This document shows positions 1-5,798 of a stretch of 8,337 bases of DNA, piece by piece (position 1 is the stretch's first letter; every line of letters begins with the position of its first letter). Position numbers and translations under genes: made by a program. The notes beneath the pieces were generated by a model that worked only from the letters and a program-made list of their open reading frames with translations, searched no databases and was not told where the DNA came from. Location: positions 2,829 to 11,165 of the forward strand of contig DCTP01000134.1 in NCBI GenBank assembly GCA_002329625.1. The letters run 5' to 3'. The DNA comes from Leptolinea sp. UBA1437. GTDB lineage: Bacteria; Chloroflexota; Anaerolineae; Anaerolineales; Anaerolineaceae.

Positions 1-523
1 TCTTCCTCCGTTCCCAGAAAGGCAGCAATTCATCCGGTTGTTTCCCTCTCAAAATCGCTTCTTCCTCGGCATTCTTTAATTCATTGAGTGCTTCAAAAGT
101 TGCTTTGACAACATTGAGCAGATTGGAACTGCCCAATGATTTCGTCAAAATATCATGTACCCCGGCAACTTCCAAAACAGCGCGAACGCCACCTGCGGAA
201 ATAACGCCGGTTCCTTCGGATGCGGGGCGTAATAATACCTGTGCTCCGCCTACGTGACCGATAACCTCATGCGGGATGGTTGTTTTATATAAATTTATTT
301 TCCGCATATTCTTTCGGGCACGTTCGGAAGCCTTCCGCATCGCATCTGGAACCGCATTGGCTTTTCCGATTCCGAGACCGATCGTCCCGTTGTTATCGCC
401 AACGACTACGGTTACGCGAAATTGAAAGCGGCGTCCACCTTTTACTACTTTGGCGACACGCGCGATTTCGATCACACGCTCATCTAATTGTTCATCTAAC
501 GGTTGATAATCCAAATTCTCCAT
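1..523 (-). CDS. rpsE: 30S ribosomal protein S5 (3' end cut by window edge)
   Basis: S5 binds 16S rRNA in the 30S body at the mRNA entry side and contributes to decoding accuracy. Translating the minus strand from the ATG at 523 gives 174 residues with no stop before position 1, so the gene runs out of the window. The N-terminal double-stranded-RNA-binding-like domain is clear (VKGGRRF at 27-33, VVGDNNGTIGLGIGKA at 40-55), followed by the C-terminal domain with RPASEGTGVISAGG at 99-112 and LEVAGVHD at 117-124. The segment AILRGKQPDELL at 156-167 matches where S5 usually ends in E. coli, but here the frame continues (PFWERRK and onward), so there is a C-terminal tail of unknown length. The start is supported by AAAGGAAAGG about 10 nt upstream. 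It lies 23 nt after rplR, and rpmD, rplO and secY would be expected beyond the edge. Confidence 0.97.
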   Translation of the reverse strand, partial: MENLDYQPLDEQLDERVIEIARVAKVVKGGRRFQFRVTVVVGDNNGTIGLGIGKANAVPDAMRKASERARKNMRKINLYKTTIPHEVIGHVGGAQVLLRPASEGTGVISAGGVRAVLEVAGVHDILTKSLGSSNLLNVVKATFEALNELKNAEEEAILRGKQPDELLPFWERRK

Positions 524-546
524 GGTTTTAGTACCTTTCCTTTTGC

Positions 547-912
547 CTAAAACTCAAGGCCTGCTTCACGCGCAGCATCTGCCAAGGCTTTAATACGACC
601 CATGTAGCGAAATCCGCCGCGATCAAAGACGACTGTGGTAATTCCTTTTTCCTTTGCGCGTTCCGCAACGGCTTTACCAACCAGCTTAGCCTGTTCGGTT
701 TTATTCTTCCCATCCATCTCAGCTTTCAGTCCGCGATCGATATTGGATGCGGATACCAGCGTTGTGCCGGTCTCATCATTAATAATTTGGGCATAGATAC
801 CGTTTAGGCTTCGGTAAACACTTAAACGAGGGCGTTGCGCGCTTCCGGCCAAATCCTTACGGACTCTGGCATGGCGCCGAATTCTTGCCTCACTTCGAGA
901 AAATTTCGCCAT
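547..912 (-). CDS. rplR: 50S ribosomal protein L18
   Basis: L18 binds 5S rRNA and, with L5, anchors it in the central protuberance of the 50S subunit. The product has 121 residues, the normal length for bacterial L18. The basic N-terminal tail (RIRRHARVRKDLAGS at 10-24) is followed by RPRLSVYRS at 27-35, the conserved IYAQIINDETG at 39-49, and the C-terminal VVFDRGGFRYMGRIKALADAAREAGLEF block that defines the family. The gene lies 12 nt after rplF. Its Shine-Dalgarno AGAGG overlaps the rplF stop and sits 9 nt before the ATG, so translation of the two genes is probably coupled. Nothing is missing or unusual. Confidence 0.98.
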   Translation of the reverse strand: MAKFSRSEARIRRHARVRKDLAGSAQRPRLSVYRSLNGIYAQIINDETGTTLVSASNIDRGLKAEMDGKNKTEQAKLVGKAVAERAKEKGITTVVFDRGGFRYMGRIKALADAAREAGLEF

Positions 913-924
913 ATTTTATTACCT

Positions 925-1473
925 CTATTTCTTAGCTTTCCCGGATTTACCGGCCTTACGGCGGATTTTTTCACCCAGGTAATGAATTCCTTTACCTTTA
1001 TAAGGTTCCGGCGGTCTGATAAACCGGATTTCCGCAGCAACTTGCCCAACCTGCTCACGATCATAGCCCATGACTTTTATCTGACGCGTCTTTGTATCGA
1101 CGTCAAAAGATATTCCTTCAGGTGGTACGACTTCTTTCGGAGCTGAATAACCGACATAAAGCATCAGGTTTTTCCCGTTCATTTCGGCTCGATATCCGAC
1201 ACCATCCACTTCGAGGATGACCGTAAATCCCTGAGAAACACCTACGACCATATTATTTAAAATTGCCCGACTCGTTCCGTGAAGAGCGCGAACAGCAGCT
1301 TCATCCGAGGATCGTGTCACAGTAAGAGTTCCGTTATCCTGATCAATTTTGACAACTGGAGAAAAGAGGCGTTTCATCTCCCCTTTTGGCCCTTTTACTG
1401 TCACTTCATTCCCGTTGATGTCCACCTTAACGCCTGCCGGAACGGTAATGGGTAAACGTCCAATTCGAGACAT
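925..1473 (-). CDS. rplF: 50S ribosomal protein L6
   Basis: L6 binds 23S rRNA near the sarcin-ricin region and the stalk base, where elongation factors dock. The product has 182 residues, close to the usual 175-185. It starts MSRIGRLPITVPAGVKV and has the two similar L6 folds. The first ends with LHGTSRAILNNMVVGVSQGF (64-83) and the second carries the signature IRPPEPYKGKGIHYLGEKIRRKAGK near the C-terminus, ending in a lysine-rich tail. A purine-rich stretch (GAAAGGAATTAAAGGAA) fills the 17-nt gap after rpsH and serves as the ribosome binding site. The position between rpsH and rplR is the standard spc order. Confidence 0.98.
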   Translation of the reverse strand: MSRIGRLPITVPAGVKVDINGNEVTVKGPKGEMKRLFSPVVKIDQDNGTLTVTRSSDEAAVRALHGTSRAILNNMVVGVSQGFTVILEVDGVGYRAEMNGKNLMLYVGYSAPKEVVPPEGISFDVDTKTRQIKVMGYDREQVGQVAAEIRFIRPPEPYKGKGIHYLGEKIRRKAGKSGKAKK

Positions 1474-1490
1474 TTCCTTTAATTCCTTTC

Positions 1491-1901
1491 CTACCAGACC
1501 TTGCAGAGGATTTCGCCGCCCACACCCAACTGGCGGGCGCGCTGCCCGGTCATCACTCCCTTCGGAGTGGACATAATCGCCACACCCAAGCCCGACAAAA
1601 CCCAGGGGATCTCGTTTCGGCCGGTGTAGACTCTTCTTCCGGGGCGACTAACACGGACGATACCGGACATAACCGGTCGGCGTGAGCGTCGTTCACCCGC
1701 ATATTTGATTTTCAATTTCAGTGCTCGTTGAGAAGGTTTATCGCCTTCGAGCACTTCATAGGATTCCAAAAACCCTTCTTCTTTCAGAATCCGTGCGATT
1801 TCGATTTTGATATTTGAACAGGGCATTACAACCGTAGCATGACCAGCCATCATAGCGTTGCGAATCCGTGTCAACATATCGGCAATAGGATCATTAACCA
1901 T
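1491..1901 (-). CDS. rpsH: 30S ribosomal protein S8
   Basis: S8 is a primary 16S rRNA-binding protein of the central domain of the 30S subunit. In E. coli it also represses the spc operon by binding mRNA around the rplE start; I do not claim that regulation here. The product has 136 residues, slightly longer than the E. coli protein. The N-terminal domain begins MVNDPIADMLTRIRNA, and the C-terminal domain ends with the highly conserved STPKGVMTGQRARQLG (111-126) followed by GGEILCKVW. GGAGG lies 9 nt upstream of the ATG in a 22-nt gap after rpsN. The residues and order are all typical. Confidence 0.98.
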   Translation of the reverse strand: MVNDPIADMLTRIRNAMMAGHATVVMPCSNIKIEIARILKEEGFLESYEVLEGDKPSQRALKLKIKYAGERRSRRPVMSGIVRVSRPGRRVYTGRNEIPWVLSGLGVAIMSTPKGVMTGQRARQLGVGGEILCKVW

Positions 1902-1923
1902 CTTTCTATTCCTCCGTTATGGA

Positions 1924-2106
1924 TTACCAGGATGATTTCGTAACGCCGGTGATTTGGCCGTTCAGTGCTAATTCGCGGAAGCAAATCCTGCACAATCCAA
2001 ATCGGCGCATATAACCCCGCGGTCTGCCGCATCTCTTACAGCGATTGCGAACCTGATTGGGGTATTCACGCCTGAGTTCACGATACATCATGCATTTCTT
2101 AGCCAT
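1924..2106 (-). CDS. rpsN: 30S ribosomal protein S14, short zinc-binding type
   Basis: S14 sits in the 30S head and is needed for late head assembly. The protein has 60 residues and is the zinc-binding type, with cysteines at 23, 26, 39 and 42 in CKRC and CRIC, plus an additional Cys5. It ends GVTKSSW, as this type does. The frame stays open further upstream to an ATG at 2142, but that would overlap rplE by 35 nt. The start at 2106 follows an AGGAAGGA sequence (2112-2119) by 5 nt, sits 1 nt after the rplE stop, and gives the usual MAKK start, so I chose it. Some bacteria carry a zinc-free paralogue elsewhere that substitutes under zinc shortage; none is seen in this window. Confidence 0.97.
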   Translation of the reverse strand: MAKKCMMYRELRREYPNQVRNRCKRCGRPRGYMRRFGLCRICFRELALNGQITGVTKSSW

Positions 2107-2107
2107 A

Positions 2108-2650
2108 TTAATCCTTCCTGAAAGGCATGCCGAGCAAGTCAAGCATTACGCGCGCCTGATCGTCATTTTGAGCTGTTGTAACGATTGTGACCTCCATCCC
2201 GCGGACTTTATCGACTTTTTCATAGTCAATTTCGGGGAACAGAGTCTGTTCTTTCAGCCCCAATGTGTAGTTCCCGCGACCGTCAAAAGCATCCGTAGGA
2301 ACACCGCGAAAATCGCGCACACGAGGCAAAACAATATTGAGCAGCCGGTCTAAAAAGCCCCACATTTTTTCACCGCGTAAAGTAACTTTCGCGCCGATTT
2401 GACGACCTTCACGCAGCTTAAAATTTGCGATGCTGACCCGGGCTTTGGTGACAACCGGCTTCTGACCCGTAATCTGCGCCAGATCGTTGACCGCAGCATC
2501 CAATGCCTTGGGATTATCCAAAGCTTCACCCAAACCGATATTTACGACTACTTTTTCGATTTTGGGATACTGCATCGGATTATCCAACTTTAATGTAGAT
2601 TTCATAGCAGGAAGTACTTCTTGCAAATATTTTTCTTTCATGTGATTCAT
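2108..2650 (-). CDS. rplE: 50S ribosomal protein L5
   Basis: L5 binds 5S rRNA with L18 and contacts the P-site tRNA and the S13 bridge. From the ATG at 2650 the product has 180 residues, the usual length, starting MNHMKEKYLQEVLP. Family segments include PKIEKVVVNIGLGEA at 29-43, ITGQKPVVTKARVSIANFKLR at 60-80, LRGEKMWGFLDRLLNIVLPRVRDFRG at 91-116, and the C-terminal MEVTIVTTAQNDDQARVMLDLLGMPF. The frame is open further to an ATG at 2731, but that would run 65 nt into rplX. GGGAG at 2661-2665, 10 nt ahead of 2650, decides the start. The Shine-Dalgarno abuts the rplX stop in a 16-nt gap, which fits coupled translation. Confidence 0.97.
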   Translation of the reverse strand: MNHMKEKYLQEVLPAMKSTLKLDNPMQYPKIEKVVVNIGLGEALDNPKALDAAVNDLAQITGQKPVVTKARVSIANFKLREGRQIGAKVTLRGEKMWGFLDRLLNIVLPRVRDFRGVPTDAFDGRGNYTLGLKEQTLFPEIDYEKVDKVRGMEVTIVTTAQNDDQARVMLDLLGMPFRKD

Positions 2651-2660
2651 GATCTGTTTG

Positions 2661-2665
2661 CTCCC
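2661..2665 (-). promoter_or_regulatory. Shine-Dalgarno GGGAG of rplE (decides its start)
   Basis: GGGAG reads on the minus strand just past the rplX stop codon, 10 nt before the ATG at 2650. It supports the 180-residue L5 start over the longer in-frame ATG at 2731. The other nearby ATG (2641) has no purine-rich sequence at a suitable distance. Confidence 0.75.
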
Positions 2666-2666
2666 G

Positions 2667-3005
2667 CTATTTCGCATCAATTTCAGAATTGCATTTTTTG
2701 CAAATTCTGGTAACTTTACCGTCTTCACCACGGCTTAACCCAACTCGGGTCGGTTTATTGCAGTTCGGACATACCAACATGGCATTTGAAATGTGGATCG
2801 GTGCCTCAAATTTGACAATTCCCGCGTCAATTTGACGACGTCCGGCACGTGTCTGTCCCTGATGACGTGAACGGATATTCACTCCCTGAACAACGATTCG
2901 CGATTCCTTTGGAATGACACGAATTACTTCGCCACGTTTCTTTTTGTCTTCCGAACGGCCGCTGATAATTTCAACCGTATCGCCCTTGCGAATTTTTAAT
3001 TTCAT
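2667..3005 (-). CDS. rplX: 50S ribosomal protein L24 with C-terminal zinc ribbon
   Basis: L24 binds the 5' domain of 23S rRNA and is one of the first proteins in 50S assembly; it lies near the tunnel exit. From the ATG at 3005 it has 112 residues. The N-terminal KOW-type segment is MKLKIRKGDTVEIISGRSED, followed by the GEVIRVIPKESRIVVQGVN block. The C-terminal part contains IVKFEAPIHISNAMLVCPNC and a four-cysteine set, CPNC at 79-82 and CKKC at 102-105, that looks like a zinc ribbon. E. coli L24 lacks these cysteines, but many other bacterial L24 proteins have them. An upstream in-frame ATG at 3017 would add MERR, but GGAG (3012-3015) sits 6 nt before 3005 and the family usually starts MKxKIRKGD, so 3005 is preferred. 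It lies 23 nt after rplN. Confidence 0.95.
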   Translation of the reverse strand: MKLKIRKGDTVEIISGRSEDKKKRGEVIRVIPKESRIVVQGVNIRSRHQGQTRAGRRQIDAGIVKFEAPIHISNAMLVCPNCNKPTRVGLSRGEDGKVTRICKKCNSEIDAK

Positions 3006-3011
3006 TCTTCG

Positions 3012-3015
3012 CTCC
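3012..3015 (-). promoter_or_regulatory. Shine-Dalgarno GGAG of rplX (decides its start)
   Basis: GGAG on the minus strand lies 6 nt before the ATG at 3005. The alternative ATG at 3017 overlaps this element and has only a poorly placed GGA before it. This favours the 112-residue L24. Confidence 0.6.
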
Positions 3016-3028
3016 ATCTTTCCAATGC

Positions 3029-3400
3029 TCAGATAGTTTCCGGTGCCAGGGAAACGATCTTTGTAAAGCCCTTTTCACGCAATTCACGCGCTACTGGCCC
3101 AAAAATACGTGTCCCTTTCGGATCCGTCCCATTGACATCCAGAATCACTGCTGCATTATCATCAAACCGGATCGTTGAGCCATCTTCCCGTCGCCATTCC
3201 TTAGAGCAGCGAACGATTACGGCTTTCACAATATCACTCTTTTTGACAGATCCGTGTGGGGATGCGGACTTTACCGTACCGACGACAATATCACCCACAT
3301 GACCATAATGATGGACGGAACCACCCATAATATGAATCACAAGGATTTCTTTGGCGCCTGTATTATCAGTCACTTTTAATCTGCTTTCCTTTTGAATCAT
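3029..3400 (-). CDS. rplN: 50S ribosomal protein L14
   Basis: L14 lies on the 50S interface, forms an intersubunit bridge with 16S rRNA helix 14, and is where the silencing factor RsfS docks in bacteria. The product has 123 residues against 122-123 in most bacteria. It starts MIQKESRLKVTDNTGAKEI and shows IMGGSVHHYGHVGDIVV, VKKSDIVKAVIVR, IRFDDNAAVIL, and the C-terminal GTRIFGPVARELREKGFTKI with ending SLAPETI, all hallmarks of L14. The start overlaps the rpsQ stop as ATGA, and GAAGGAG lies 7 nt upstream within rpsQ. The two are therefore very probably translationally coupled. Confidence 0.98.
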   Translation of the reverse strand: MIQKESRLKVTDNTGAKEILVIHIMGGSVHHYGHVGDIVVGTVKSASPHGSVKKSDIVKAVIVRCSKEWRREDGSTIRFDDNAAVILDVNGTDPKGTRIFGPVARELREKGFTKIVSLAPETI

Positions 3401-3711
3401 TCTTGGGCTCCTTCATTCATCGCTTCTGCCAATTCGGACGATACTTCTTCGATGATTTCCTTCTTTTCATCCCGTTTGATGACCGATTGAACTACCCATC
3501 GCTTTTCCTTAGAAAGCGGCTGGCTTTCAACAATCATCACTTTATCTCCGACTTTGCATTCATTGTTCTCATCATGTGCTTTGACATGTTTCACATCATG
3601 GACAACTTTGCCAACCAGCGGATGACGGTAAGATCGCCGAATTTCAACGACAACGGTTTTATCCATCTTGTCACTTGTAACAGTACCCATTATTCGACGG
3701 CGTGCATTCAT
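3397..3711 (-). CDS. rpsQ: 30S ribosomal protein S17 with acidic C-terminal tail
   Basis: S17 is a primary 16S rRNA-binding OB-fold protein needed for 30S body assembly. The product has 104 residues; the conserved core covers about 1-80 (RRRIMGTVTSDKMDKTVVVE, YRHPLVGKVV, KVGDKVMIVESQPLSKEKRW). The E. coli protein is 84 residues and ends close to that point. Residues 81-104 here form a tail with nine acidic residues out of 24 (KKEIIEEVSSELAEAMNE), which is unexpected for an rRNA-binding protein. The ATG overlaps the rpmC stop as ATGA, and AGGAAGG lies shortly upstream. The internal ATG at 3690 lacks a ribosome binding site. Confidence 0.97.
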   Translation of the reverse strand: MNARRRIMGTVTSDKMDKTVVVEIRRSYRHPLVGKVVHDVKHVKAHDENNECKVGDKVMIVESQPLSKEKRWVVQSVIKRDEKKEIIEEVSSELAEAMNEGAQE

Positions 3712-3920
3712 GCTTTACCTTCCTGTTGCTTCTGCATTTCCATTTCTCGCAGAATGGTTTCCATCCGGGCAATATCACGGCGAACTTCTTTTACACGACT
3801 AAGATCACTTAATTGACCGGAAACAGCCTGAAAACGAAGATTCATCTTTTCTTGCCTCAAATCCAATAGCTTGGCTGTAATTTCATCTTTCGTTAATAAC
3901 CGAATTTCAGCTGCTTTCAT
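3708..3920 (-). CDS. rpmC: 50S ribosomal protein L29
   Basis: L29 is a small, mostly helical protein beside the polypeptide exit site next to L23. The product has 70 residues, within the normal 60-75. It starts MKAAEIRLLTKDEITAKLLD, with LRQEKMNLRFQAVSGQLSDL at 21-40 as the central conserved piece, then an RRDIARMETILRE helix, predicted to form the antiparallel helix pair of the family. Its start overlaps the rplP stop as ATGA and is preceded by AGGAGA, so it is coupled to rplP on one side and to rpsQ on the other. Confidence 0.97.
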   Translation of the reverse strand: MKAAEIRLLTKDEITAKLLDLRQEKMNLRFQAVSGQLSDLSRVKEVRRDIARMETILREMEMQKQQEGKA

Positions 3921-4351
3921 AATTGTTCTTCTCCTGTGCCCAGTTCGTGTCGTGAAACTACTTTGGTGCGAATGGAAAATTTATAGGCAGCCTGGTGCAA
4001 TGCTTCCAATGCCGCTTCTTCTCCCAAACCACCGATTTCGAACATAATTCGTCCCGGTTTAACGACTGCAACCCAGTATTCGACATTCCCTTTTCCTTTC
4101 CCCATACGGGTTTCGGGAGGTCGATGTGTATATGGTTTATCCGGAAAGATTCGAATCCAAACCTTTCCGTGGCGCTTCATTTCCCGCGCCAATGTACGGC
4201 GTGCAGCTTCGATCTGCCTGGCGGTTACCCAGCCGGGTTCCAGAGCCATCAGCCCATACTCCCCGAAGGTAATTTCCGCGCCACGCAGAGCTTTTCCGCG
4301 CATTCGACCACGCTGCTGCTTGCGGTACTTCACACGTTTTGGCATTAACAT
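3917..4351 (-). CDS. rplP: 50S ribosomal protein L16
   Basis: L16 sits near the A-site elbow between the central protuberance and the stalk base and is required for final 50S maturation. The product has 144 residues, close to the usual 136-145. It begins MLMPKRVKYRKQQRGRMRGK, then ITFGEYGLMALEPGWVTARQIEAARR, IRIFPDKPYTHRPPETRMGKGKGNVEYWVAVVKPGRIMFE and LGEEAALEALHQAAYKF. Arg82 in ETRMGKGKG corresponds to the arginine that is hydroxylated in E. coli L16; whether it is modified here cannot be seen. The first ATG (4351) is chosen because GAGGT lies 8 nt before it; a second ATG two codons later would leave 14 nt. It is preceded by the largest gap inside the cluster, 67 nt after rpsC. Confidence 0.97.
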   Translation of the reverse strand: MLMPKRVKYRKQQRGRMRGKALRGAEITFGEYGLMALEPGWVTARQIEAARRTLAREMKRHGKVWIRIFPDKPYTHRPPETRMGKGKGNVEYWVAVVKPGRIMFEIGGLGEEAALEALHQAAYKFSIRTKVVSRHELGTGEEQL

Positions 4352-4418
4352 ATTTCAATACCTCTTTCAATTAACCCCAACGTTCACGGTGATCCCGTAA
4401 ACGTGATCAGTATTCGTC

Positions 4419-5099
4419 TTATTCACTGACGTAAACACCTTCAGTGGATTCAGCAGCAGCTTCTTCGTTCATGGAAAGCACGATACCGCGATAAATCCAA
4501 ACTTTGATGCCGATTTTTCCATAGGTGGTGTTTGCTTCAGCTCGGGCAAAATCGATGTCCGCCCGCAAAGTCTGCAAAGGCACACGGCCTTCCCGTAAGG
4601 TCACTGTCCGAGCCATATCCGCACCGCTCAGACGACCGCCGACCTGAATCTTGACACCTTCAGCTCCTTGGCGTAAGCCTTGCTGAATGGCGCGCTTCAT
4701 CGCCCGACGGTACCCAACCCGACGTTCAATCTGCCCCGCAATATTCATCGCGACCAGATAGGCATCCAAATCCGGTGATTTGATCTCTTTGATTTCCAAA
4801 TCAACCTTTTTCCCGGTCAGCGCCTCAAGATTCTGCCGAATAATTTTTACGGTTTCGCCTTTTCGACCGATTAAGATCCCCGGTTTGGCTGTGTTCACCA
4901 CAACTTTCACTTTTCCCGGGAATCGTTCGACTTCCACTTTGGAAACGCCCGCTTTTCCGGTTTGTTCGTGAATCATATTTCGGATCTGAAGATCCTGATG
5001 TAGCTGATCCACATATTCATTTCCTGTAGCATACCAACGCCCGTCCCAGGGTTTGTTGATATTCAATCGAAATCCGATAGGATGTACTTTACGACCCAT
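4419..5099 (-). CDS. rpsC: 30S ribosomal protein S3
   Basis: S3 sits in the 30S head at the mRNA entry channel and takes part in mRNA helicase activity together with S4 and S5. The product has 226 residues, typical length. It starts MGRKVHPIGFRLNI. A KH type-2 RNA-binding domain lies at about 38-107, with the GxxG loop GRKG at 78-81 inside KPGILIGRKGETV. The C-terminal S3 domain shows VGYRRAMKRAIQQGLRQGAEGVKIQVGGRLSGADMARTV and ends DFARAEANTTYGKIGIKVWIYRG, then a short acidic tail. AGGAGA lies 5 nt before the ATG in a 41-nt gap after rplV, and a second AGGAG sits further upstream in that gap. Confidence 0.98.
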   Translation of the reverse strand: MGRKVHPIGFRLNINKPWDGRWYATGNEYVDQLHQDLQIRNMIHEQTGKAGVSKVEVERFPGKVKVVVNTAKPGILIGRKGETVKIIRQNLEALTGKKVDLEIKEIKSPDLDAYLVAMNIAGQIERRVGYRRAMKRAIQQGLRQGAEGVKIQVGGRLSGADMARTVTLREGRVPLQTLRADIDFARAEANTTYGKIGIKVWIYRGIVLSMNEEAAAESTEGVYVSE

Positions 5100-5140
5100 A
5101 TTGTTCTCCTGAAAACTCCTTTGGTCTCTTCGTTCTCACA

Positions 5141-5482
5141 CTACTCACGTTCACGAAGAACCACAGTAACATGGGATGAGCGGCGTAATACCGGTTTGAA
5201 ACGTCCGCGCGCTCCGAAATATCGCCAGCGGCGTGTGGAAGCTTCATCACAGTAAATCGAATGCACATACAGATCATTTCGATCCAATCCGAAATTCTCC
5301 TCTGCATTGGAAGCAGCTGAAGCAATCAATTTATAGACCGGTTCAGCGGATACTTTATTGGTAAACTTCAAAATATTTAATGCATCCGCAACCGATTTAC
5401 CGCGTACCAGATTGATTACCAGACGAACTTTCTGGGCGGAAACACCACAATTGTTCAGTTTTGCTATAACATCTTGAGCCAT
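5141..5482 (-). CDS. rplV: 50S ribosomal protein L22
   Basis: L22 contacts all 23S rRNA domains, and its long beta-hairpin lines the constriction of the nascent-peptide tunnel, where macrolide-resistance changes arise in other bacteria. The product has 113 residues, normal for the family. The globular part shows SAQKVRLVINLVRGKSVADAL at 15-35, LIASAASNAEEN at 52-63 and DLYVHSIYCDE at 70-80. The hairpin at about 81-100 reads ASTRRWRYFGARGRFKPVLR, followed by the conserved RSSHVTVVL. Its tip differs from the usual KRWRPRARGR pattern (see findings). It follows rpsS by only 5 nt; the ribosome binding site GAAGG lies inside the end of rpsS, about 10 nt before the ATG. Confidence 0.97.
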   Translation of the reverse strand: MAQDVIAKLNNCGVSAQKVRLVINLVRGKSVADALNILKFTNKVSAEPVYKLIASAASNAEENFGLDRNDLYVHSIYCDEASTRRWRYFGARGRFKPVLRRSSHVTVVLRERE

Positions 5483-5487
5483 GGTTT

Positions 5488-5763
5488 TTACGCCTTCGTC
5501 GCTTTCTCCGAAACATGACCGCGGAATAACCGGGTTGGGGCAAATTCGCCCAAACGATGACCCACCATATTTTCGGTTATATAAACAGGAATATGGCGGC
5601 GCCCATCATGTACGGCAATTGTATGACCTACCATCTGTGGGAAGATCGTGCTTGCCCGGCTCCATGTTCGAATTACTTTCTTTTCGCCGGCGTCATTCAT
5701 TTTTTCGACCTTCTTCAGAAGTTTCGGGTCAACATAAGGACCCTTCTTTAATGATCGTGACAT
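5488..5763 (-). CDS. rpsS: 30S ribosomal protein S19
   Basis: S19 is in the 30S head, forms a complex with S13, and contributes to the bridge towards the 50S central protuberance. The product has 91 residues, exactly in the family range. It begins MSRSLKKGPYVDPKLLKKVE and contains VIRTWSRASTIFPQMVGHTI at 30-49, VHDGRRHIPVYITENMVGHR at 51-70 and LGEFAPTRLFRGH, the near-invariant core of S19. The start is supported by a GAGAGGAA element about 7 nt upstream in a 35-nt gap after rplB. It is very strongly conserved and shows nothing odd. Confidence 0.98.
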   Translation of the reverse strand: MSRSLKKGPYVDPKLLKKVEKMNDAGEKKVIRTWSRASTIFPQMVGHTIAVHDGRRHIPVYITENMVGHRLGEFAPTRLFRGHVSEKATKA

Positions 5764-5798
5764 AACTTCGTTCCTCTCTAAATTTACTGAACCGAGGA

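Noticed and set aside
2651..2731. Longer L5 with a 27-residue N-terminal extension (ATG at 2731)
   Set aside because: It would overlap rplX by 65 nt, has no ribosome binding site, and is not shared by the family; the ATG at 2650 gives the usual 180 residues.
4384..4406. Possible hairpin in the 67-nt rpsC–rplP gap (TCACG and CGTGA, 13-nt loop)
   Set aside because: The stem is only 5 bp with a large loop and no T-run, so it is not a convincing terminator or regulatory element. The gap otherwise holds only the rplP ribosome binding site.
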